11,598 nucleotides of DNA from DASZHJ01 sp035280245 (lineage in GTDB: Bacteria > Pseudomonadota > Alphaproteobacteria > ATCC43930 > CGMCC-115725): assembly GCA_035280245.1 (NCBI GenBank), contig DATEGF010000249.1:1-11598 (forward strand). The letters run 5' to 3'. Position numbers and translations under genes: made by a program. The first letter of the stretch is position 1. Every line of letters begins with the position of its first letter. The notes under the pieces are model-generated. The model worked only from the letters and a program-made list of their open reading frames with translations, was not told the origin of the DNA and searched no databases. Below, one piece after another: positions 7,151 to 11,598 of the stretch.

Positions 7151-8323
7151 TCAGGCCGCCGGGAAATAGAGATCGAGCACCGCGCGGTAAATGTCCGTGA
7201 GCGCCGCGAGATCGGCGACCGGTACGCGCTCGTCCACCTTGTGCATGGTGAGGCCGACGAGGCCGAACTCCGCCACCGGGCAGAAGCGGTGGATGAAGCG
7301 CGCGTCGGAGGTGCCGCCGGTGGTGCTGAGCTCGGGCGTGCGTCCCGTCACCTGCTTGATGGCGCGGGTCAGGATCTCGCTCACCGGGCCCGGCGGCGTC
7401 AGGAAGGATTCGCCGCTGACGTGGACCTTGAGGTCCCGATTGCCGCCGGCGTCCGCGAGCTTTCCCTCGATCCATTCGGTGAGGGTCTTCGACGACCAGC
7501 GGTCGTTGAAGCGGATGTTGAAGGTCGCGCGCGCCTCGCCGGGGATCACGTTCGAGGCGGGGTTGCCGACGTCGGTGGTGGTGACCTGCAGGGTCGAGGG
7601 CTGGAAGTGCTCGGTGCCGTTGTCGAGCGGCTCGGTGGTGAGGCTGTGCAGCACCTTCACCATGCGATGGATCGGATTGTCGGCGAGGTGCGGATAGGCC
7701 GTATGGCCCTGCACGCCCTTGACCGTGATGGTGGCGCTCATGCTGCCGCGCCGGCCGATCTTCACCATGTCGCCCAGCACCTTGGCACTGGTGGGCTCGC
7801 CCACTACGCAGGCGTCGAGCTTTTCACCCTGCTCCGCGAGCCAATCGAGCACCTTCTTGGTGCCGTTGATGGAGACGCCTTCCTCGTCGCCGGTGATCAG
7901 CAGGCTGATCGAGCCGTCGAAGGCGCCGTTGCGCGATCCCAAGAAGCGCGAGACCGCGGCCGTGAAGGCGGCAATGCCGCCCTTCATGTCGGAGGCGCCG
8001 CGGCCATAGAGCGTTCCGTTGATCACCTCGGCGCCGAAGGGATCGACCGTCCAGGACTCGCGCCGGCCCACCGGCACCACGTCGGTGTGGCCCGCGAAGC
8101 AGAAATTCCGGCCGGGACGGCCGAGGCGGGCGTAGAGATTGAGCACCGGCTCGGTGCCGGGCTCGGTGAACTCGAGCTTGGTGCAGGCGAAACCCAGCCG
8201 CTCGAGCACGCGCGCGAGGACGTCGATCGCGCCCTCGTCCTTGGGCGTGACGCTGGGGCAGCGGATGAGCTCCGCGGTCAGCGCCGCGGGATCGACGGCC
8301 TCCGGCTTCTCCTGGACGGTCAT
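7151..8323 (-). CDS. dapE: Succinyl-diaminopimelate desuccinylase
   Basis: A 390-residue M20-family metalloenzyme, slightly longer than the 375 of E. coli because of an extra N-terminal segment. The two-zinc site is complete: H79 and D81 in FAGHTDVVPVG, D112 in GRGASDMKGG, E147 and E148 in TGDEEG, E176 in VGEPTS and H361 in MHKVDE. A dimerisation lid lies between about 190 and 300. It cleaves N-succinyl-LL-diaminopimelate to LL-diaminopimelate and succinate, in the succinylase route to lysine and peptidoglycan. The frame stays open up to 8908, but MTVQEKPEAVDPAALTAELI at 8323 is the true start: it overlaps the dapD stop as ATGA, and the upstream extension is a shadow of dapD. DapD makes the succinylated intermediate two steps earlier. 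Confidence 0.97.
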   Translation of the reverse strand: MTVQEKPEAVDPAALTAELIRCPSVTPKDEGAIDVLARVLERLGFACTKLEFTEPGTEPVLNLYARLGRPGRNFCFAGHTDVVPVGRRESWTVDPFGAEVINGTLYGRGASDMKGGIAAFTAAVSRFLGSRNGAFDGSISLLITGDEEGVSINGTKKVLDWLAEQGEKLDACVVGEPTSAKVLGDMVKIGRRGSMSATITVKGVQGHTAYPHLADNPIHRMVKVLHSLTTEPLDNGTEHFQPSTLQVTTTDVGNPASNVIPGEARATFNIRFNDRWSSKTLTEWIEGKLADAGGNRDLKVHVSGESFLTPPGPVSEILTRAIKQVTGRTPELSTTGGTSDARFIHRFCPVAEFGLVGLTMHKVDERVPVADLAALTDIYRAVLDLYFPAA

Positions 8324-9177
8324 TCGCGCAGCAGCTCGTTGATCGCGGTCTTGGCGCGCGTCTGCGCATCGACGCGCTTGACGATCACGGCGCAATAGAG
8401 GCTCGGGCCCGGCTGCCCGTTCGGCAGTGCTCCGCCGGGCATCGTGCCCGGCACCACCACGGAATAGGCGGGCACACGGCCCCGGAAGATCTCGCCAGTC
8501 TCGCGGTCGACGATCCGGGTGGTGGCGCTGATGAAGACACCCATGGAGAGCACCGAGCCGGTCTCCACAACGACGCCCTCCACCACCTCGCTCCGCGCAC
8601 CGATGAAGCAGTTGTCCTCGATGATGACGGGATTGGCCTGCACCGGCTCCAGCACGCCGCCGATGCCGACGCCGCCGGAGAGGTGACAGTTTTTCCCGAT
8701 CTGTGCGCAGGAGCCCACGGTCGCCCAGGTGTCCACCATGGTGCCGCTGTCGACGTAAGCGCCGACATTCACGAAGCTCGGCATCAACACGACGTTCGAT
8801 GCGACGTAGGCCGAGCGACGCACCACACATCCCGGCACCGCACGGAAGCCCGCGCCACGGAACTTCGCGGCATCCCAGCCCGCGAATTTGGACGGCACCT
8901 TGTCCCACCAGATCGCGGAGCCGCGCGCGGCGTCCGTGGGGCCGCCCGGAATCTCCGCCATGTCATAAAGGCGGAACGACAGCAGCACGGCCTTCTTGAG
9001 CCATTGGCGAACGACCCACTGGCCCTCGTGCTTCTCGGCGACGCGGAGCCGACCTTGATCGAGGCCCTCGAGTGCCTCCTCGACGGCATCGCGAACGGGT
9101 CCCTTGGTTCCGGTGGTGATGGTATCGCGCGCCTCCCAGGCGGCGTCGATGATCCCTGCGAGATCGGCGGTGGTCAT
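8320..9177 (-). CDS. dapD: 2,3,4,5-tetrahydropyridine-2,6-dicarboxylate N-succinyltransferase
   Basis: A 285-residue protein, close to the usual 274-285. The N-terminal helical domain (about 1-105) includes LKKAVLLSFRLYDM and IWWDKVPSKF. It is followed by a left-handed beta-helix of hexapeptide repeats (about 110-250) with GAYVDSGTMVDTWATVGSCA and HLSGGVGIGGVLEP, the signature of DapD, and a C-terminal strand region (LYCAVIVKRVD). It succinylates tetrahydrodipicolinate from succinyl-CoA and works as a trimer. The ATG at 9177 gives the normal MTTADLAGIIDAAWEARDTI start. No Shine-Dalgarno is visible in CTGGCATTTTCC just before it. The gene starts a coupled dapD-dapE pair and has its own candidate promoter in the gap behind the HAD phosphatase gene. 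Confidence 0.97.
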   Translation of the reverse strand: MTTADLAGIIDAAWEARDTITTGTKGPVRDAVEEALEGLDQGRLRVAEKHEGQWVVRQWLKKAVLLSFRLYDMAEIPGGPTDAARGSAIWWDKVPSKFAGWDAAKFRGAGFRAVPGCVVRRSAYVASNVVLMPSFVNVGAYVDSGTMVDTWATVGSCAQIGKNCHLSGGVGIGGVLEPVQANPVIIEDNCFIGARSEVVEGVVVETGSVLSMGVFISATTRIVDRETGEIFRGRVPAYSVVVPGTMPGGALPNGQPGPSLYCAVIVKRVDAQTRAKTAINELLRE

Positions 9178-9212
9178 GGAAAATGCCAGCTAGCTATTGA
9201 AAAGACGGGCGA

Positions 9213-9241
9213 AACATGCGGCGTGGCCGGAGCGATGTCAA
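9213..9241 (-). promoter_or_regulatory. candidate promoter for dapD-dapE
   Basis: Read on the minus strand, a perfect -35 box TTGACA (9241-9236) is followed by a 17-base spacer and CATGTT (9218-9213), a three-of-six -10 box. Transcription would begin near 9206, giving a leader of about 30 bases before the dapD ATG at 9177. An 8-bp palindrome AGCTAGCT (9188-9195) lies in that leader. The perfect -35 and the location just inside the hairpin repeat support a separate dap transcription unit; the -10 is weak. Confidence 0.45.
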
Positions 9242-9273
9242 CGGGCCGCAAGGCAATTGGGCTGGATTAGAGG

Positions 9274-9394
9274 CACTGCGTCCTTCGACTAGGCGTTTCG
9301 CGCCGGCTCAGGATGAAGCGCATTCTTTCCGCTCGTACCAAACGCCTTCATCCTGAGCCGCGATGCACAGCATCGCGAGTCGAAGGACGCACTG
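9274..9394. repeat. long imperfect inverted repeat (REP/MITE-like hairpin) between the HAD gene and dapD
   Basis: The outer arms 9274-9290 and 9378-9394 pair over 17 bp with one mismatch (core TGCGTCCTTCGACT). The inner arms 9304-9318 and 9346-9360 pair perfectly over 15 bp (CGGCTCAGGATGAAG against its complement). Between outer and inner arms on the right is a further small hairpin, CGATGC-ACA-GCATCG (9361-9375); the left side there carries a different, shorter sequence. The loop is 9319-9345. Sequences with CTTCGA and CTCAGGATGA blocks are, from memory, common intergenic repeats in alphaproteobacteria. No coding frame and no T-run follow it, so it is not a classical terminator, but it begins about 10 bases after the HAD stop and could end or stabilise that transcript. 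The 226-bp gap 9178-9403 otherwise holds only the dapD promoter candidate. Confidence 0.8.
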
Positions 9395-9403
9395 TGGTGC
9401 CGG

Positions 9404-10111
9404 TCACTTGCGGTCGCGCTTAGCCGGCGACGACGGCACCTGCGCGAGCCACGCGGCCAAATCCTCGACCACGTGGTGGATGTGGGGCGCGTCGGGCTGC
9501 GCCTGCGTCCAGTCGGGGCCGCCGGGGATCCAGGCGGTGGTCATGCCGAGCGCGTGGGCCGGCACCAGATTCGACGCGATGTCCTCGACCATCGCTGCGG
9601 CGCGCGGATCGATTGCGTAGCGCCGTATGAATTCAGCGTAGACCGTGTGGTCGGGCTTCGGCCGGTAATCCGCCGCGTGGACGTCAAAGACCGCCTCGAA
9701 CGCGTCGGCGAATCCCAGGCGCTCGAGGACGCGCTCGGCGTGCCGGATGTCGGCGTTGGTGAAGATGAGCTTGCGGCCGGGGAGCGCCGCCAGCGCGGCC
9801 TTGAGCGCGGGCGCGGGCTTCACGGGCGTCACGTCGATCCGGTGGACGTAATCGAGGAAACTGTGCGGATCGATGCCGTTCTCGTTCATGAGGCCGCGGA
9901 GCGTCGTACCGTAGGTCTTGAAATATCGCCGGCGCATGGCGTGCGCCGCCTCGGTATCGATGCCGAACTCGGCGCACATGAACTCCGCCATGCGCGCCTC
10001 GACCTCCGCGAAGAGGTTGCAGGAATGCGGGTAGAGCGTGTTGTCGAGATCAAAGATCCAGGTCTCGATCTCCTGCAGCGGTCGGCCGCCGCGGCTCTTG
10101 CGCGCGCTCAT
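9404..10111 (-). CDS. HAD-family hydrolase, probable pyrimidine 5'-nucleotidase
   Basis: A 235-residue haloacid-dehalogenase-fold protein. Motif I is FDLDNTLY with D21 (nucleophile) and D23, motif II is FTNAD with T118, motif III is K152 in YRPKPD, and motif IV is VEDIASN with E176 and D177. The helical cap lies between about 28 and 95. The DLDNTLYP opening and the EDIASNL end match the SDT1-like pyrimidine 5'-nucleotidase subfamily, which removes phosphate from UMP- or CMP-like substrates; substrate choice cannot be read from the sequence, so other small phosphates are possible. The ATG at 10111 overlaps the stop of the VOC gene as ATGA. A HAD gene of this kind near argB and dapD is, from memory, a recurring arrangement in alphaproteobacteria. 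The hairpin repeat begins directly after its stop. Confidence 0.87.
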   Translation of the reverse strand: MSARKSRGGRPLQEIETWIFDLDNTLYPHSCNLFAEVEARMAEFMCAEFGIDTEAAHAMRRRYFKTYGTTLRGLMNENGIDPHSFLDYVHRIDVTPVKPAPALKAALAALPGRKLIFTNADIRHAERVLERLGFADAFEAVFDVHAADYRPKPDHTVYAEFIRRYAIDPRAAAMVEDIASNLVPAHALGMTTAWIPGGPDWTQAQPDAPHIHHVVEDLAAWLAQVPSSPAKRDRK

Positions 10112-10542
10112 GTTCCCGTGGGCGGTGCCTTCGAGGTGGCGGGACCCTTGAGCTCAACCACGTTGCTGTCGGGATCTTTGAGATAGATCGAGGGCCCCAT
10201 GCCCTCGGCGCCGTAGCGCTGCTCGACGGTGCCGGGATCGACGCCGTGCGCGCGGAGATGCGCCATGATGGCGCCGGCGTCGAACGGCTTCACCCGCAGG
10301 CAGAAGTGATCCATGTTGCGGCCTTCCACACCCGGCGCCGCCCCACCCATGCGGCCGAGCTGGCCGTCGACCGGCACGAGATCGATCAGCGAGTCTCCGG
10401 CGCGGAGCTGCAAGAGTCCGATCCTCTTCTGGAACACCTCGACGCGGCAGCCCAGCACGTCACAATAGAAATCGCGGGCGCGGTCGAGGTCGGTGACCCG
10501 CAGGACCACGTGATCGAGGCCGAGAATATTGGGCGGGCTCAT
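10108..10542 (-). CDS. VOC-fold (glyoxalase/bleomycin resistance-type) protein
   Basis: A 144-residue single-polypeptide VOC protein with two beta-alpha-beta-beta-beta units. The first opens with LGLDHVVLRVTDLDRARDFY, the second with NMDHFCLRV and ends YLKDPDSNVVELKGP. H11, H79 and E130 stand at the usual metal-ligand positions, so a metal-dependent enzyme is likely. It resembles the small dioxygenase or lyase-like VOC proteins often annotated as glyoxalase, but the family covers glyoxalase I, extradiol dioxygenases, epimerases and antibiotic-binding proteins, and the substrate is not determinable here. The start overlaps the argB stop (ATGA) and its own stop overlaps the HAD start (ATGA), so it is locked between the two in one operon. 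The last dozen residues (TSKAPPTGT) are probably disordered. Confidence 0.88.
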   Translation of the reverse strand: MSPPNILGLDHVVLRVTDLDRARDFYCDVLGCRVEVFQKRIGLLQLRAGDSLIDLVPVDGQLGRMGGAAPGVEGRNMDHFCLRVKPFDAGAIMAHLRAHGVDPGTVEQRYGAEGMGPSIYLKDPDSNVVELKGPATSKAPPTGT

Positions 10543-11426
10543 CGGCGCCTGATGATGGTGCCGGCGCCGCCCTCGGCGAAGAGCTCGAGCAGGATTGCGT
10601 GGGGCACGCGGCCGTCGACGATGACCGCGGCCTCGACACCGTCCGCCAAGGCCTGGAGGCAGGTCTCGACCTTGGGGATCATGCCGCCCGCGATAGTGCC
10701 ATCCTCGATGAGTCGGCGCGCCTCGTCGGCGGTGAGGTCGGGGAGCAGCTTCTTCGATCTGTCGAGCACGCCCGCGACGTCCGTCAGCAGCAGGAAGCGC
10801 GCGGCCTTGACCGCGCCGGCCACCGCGCCCGCCACCGTGTCGGCGTTGATGTTGTAGGTCTGGCCGTCCTCGCCCACGCCGATCGGCGCGATCACCGGGA
10901 TGATCGCGGAGTTCCGAAGTGTTTCCAGAACCGTGGCGTTGATGCCTTCGGGCTCACCGACGAATCCGAGATCGAGAACCTGCTCTATGTTGGAGTCCGG
11001 ATCGACCTTGGTGCGGGTGAGCTTGCGCGCGCGGATCAGGTTCGCGTCCTTGCCCGAGAGCCCGATCGCGTAGCCGCCGCGGGCATTGATCGCCGAGACG
11101 ATCTGCTTGTTGATCGAGCCCGAGAGCACCATCTCGACGATCTCGACGGTGGCGCGGTCGGTGACGCGGAGCCCATCGATGAAGTCGCTCTTGATCCGGA
11201 GGCGCTTCAGCATCTGGCCGATCTGCGGTCCGCCGCCATGCACGACGATCGGGTTGATCCCGACCTGCTTCAGCAGCACCACGTCGGATGCGAAGCGCTC
11301 GGCCACGATCTCGTCGCCCATGGCGTGGCCGCCGTACTTCACCACCACGGTCTTCCCGGAATAGCGCCGGAAATACGGCAAGGCTTCCGAGAGCACAGCG
11401 GCGCGGGTGTTGGGTTCGACCGTCAT
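10539..11426 (-). CDS. argB: Acetylglutamate kinase
   Basis: A 295-residue amino-acid kinase. Visible motifs are VVKYGGHAM (28-36, K30 for phosphate binding), VVHGGGPQIG (61-70), DGLRVTD with R87, NINADTVAGAVA (192-203) and GGMIPKVETC with K252. It phosphorylates N-acetyl-L-glutamate with ATP, the second step of arginine synthesis, in the cytoplasm. The 29 residues before K30 include an amphipathic stretch (LSEALPYFRRYSG). Together with the AEGGAGTIIRR tail, this is the pattern of the hexameric, arginine-inhibited kinases, unlike the short E. coli enzyme, so feedback inhibition by arginine is expected (inference). The ATG at 11426 gives a standard N-terminus; only a weak, distant GGAG precedes it. 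It heads the argB-VOC-HAD run. In relatives engB often lies just upstream; that is outside this window. Confidence 0.97.
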   Translation of the reverse strand: MTVEPNTRAAVLSEALPYFRRYSGKTVVVKYGGHAMGDEIVAERFASDVVLLKQVGINPIVVHGGGPQIGQMLKRLRIKSDFIDGLRVTDRATVEIVEMVLSGSINKQIVSAINARGGYAIGLSGKDANLIRARKLTRTKVDPDSNIEQVLDLGFVGEPEGINATVLETLRNSAIIPVIAPIGVGEDGQTYNINADTVAGAVAGAVKAARFLLLTDVAGVLDRSKKLLPDLTADEARRLIEDGTIAGGMIPKVETCLQALADGVEAAVIVDGRVPHAILLELFAEGGAGTIIRRR

Positions 11427-11489
11427 GGGTGGCGGACTCCGCTGCGATTTGCCCGGGAAGCTACGCTGCGAGCGTGAGAGCGCGCAAGC

Positions 11490-11598
11490 GCACCCTCACC
11501 CCTCACCCTCCCAGCGCTCCGCACTGGGCCCCTCCCTCTCCCGCAAGGGGAGAGGGTAAATGAGGGCGCCTGAGCTTCCCCTCTCCCCCTGCGGGAGA
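11490..11598. repeat. pyrimidine-rich hairpin repeats upstream of argB (run off window end)
   Basis: CCCTCTCCC (11534-11542) and GGGAGAGGG (11548-11556) form a perfect 9-bp stem around the loop GCAAG. Outside it, CACCCTCACCCCTCACCCTC (11490-11509) is roughly complementary to GAGGGTAAATGAGGG (11552-11566), so a larger fold is possible. A second unit begins at 11578 (CCCCTCTCCCCCTGCGGGAGA) and is cut by the window end. From memory, CCCTCTCCCGCAAGGGGAGAGGG-type units are abundant intergenic repeats in proteobacterial genomes. No gene and no clear promoter is seen between 11427 and 11598. No T-run follows the stem on the plus strand. Confidence 0.75.

Noticed and set aside
7241..8398. A 385-codon plus-strand open frame opposite dapE
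   Set aside because: It lies across DapE, whose metal ligands are all intact on the other strand; the translated product looks like antisense of a GC-rich gene (many Gly, Ala, Arg, His, Glu).
8324..8908. Extended N-terminus for dapE reaching 8908
   Set aside because: The extension overlaps dapD in another frame and is Arg/Gly-rich; the ATG at 8323 overlaps the dapD stop and gives normal DapE length.
10599..11477. A 292-codon plus-strand open frame opposite argB
   Set aside because: Same situation: complete ArgB on the minus strand, with Asp/His/Val/Arg-rich shadow sequence on the plus strand.
1..11598. Search for a defence system, toxin-antitoxin pair, CRISPR array, prophage or insertion sequence
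   Set aside because: All intact genes are housekeeping or small unknown genes in a usual alphaproteobacterial order; no transposase, integrase, spaced repeats or toxin-like small gene pairs were seen.

Overview
The window is an ordinary, densely packed piece of chromosome from a GC-rich alphaproteobacterium, probably of a Rhodospirillales-like lineage. This rests on a DnaX tail of the alphaproteobacterial type, on an ExoD-family protein, on uniformly high GC at third codon positions, and on the neighbourhood itself: dnaX-ybaB-recR, rmuC, def-fmt-truA and argB-HAD-dapD-dapE cluster in a similar way, from memory, in that group. I saw no phage, insertion sequence, CRISPR array, tRNA, rRNA or plasmid gene.

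Layout. (1) Positions 1-1530, plus strand: end of dnaX (DNA polymerase III tau/gamma), ybaB and recR, a replication and recombinational-repair operon. (2) 1535-2881, minus strand: rmuC, convergent with recR and separated from it by 4 bp. (3) 2882-3078: divergent promoter region between rmuC and def. (4) 3079-5909, plus strand: def, a secreted DUF3124-type protein, fmt and truA. Fmt adds and Def removes the formyl group of initiator methionine, and TruA modifies tRNA. (5) 5906-11426, minus strand: argB, a VOC (glyoxalase-fold) protein, a HAD phosphatase, then a 226-bp gap with a long hairpin repeat and a good promoter candidate, then dapD, dapE, an unknown membrane protein and exoD. (6) 11427-11598: upstream region of argB with pyrimidine-rich hairpin repeats that run off the window.

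Functionally the minus-strand block joins arginine synthesis (ArgB) with the succinylase branch of lysine and diaminopimelate synthesis (DapD, DapE). Most junctions in it are 4-bp start/stop overlaps, so translational coupling is likely. The hairpin and TTGACA box ahead of dapD suggest that it works as two transcription units, argB-VOC-HAD and dapD-dapE-membrane protein-exoD.

No convincing new system is present. The best leads are modest: the coupled membrane protein plus ExoD pair behind dapE, the VOC protein sealed between argB and the phosphatase, the secreted DUF3124 protein inside the formyl-methionine operon, the two families of hairpin repeats, and the very tight convergent gene ends.
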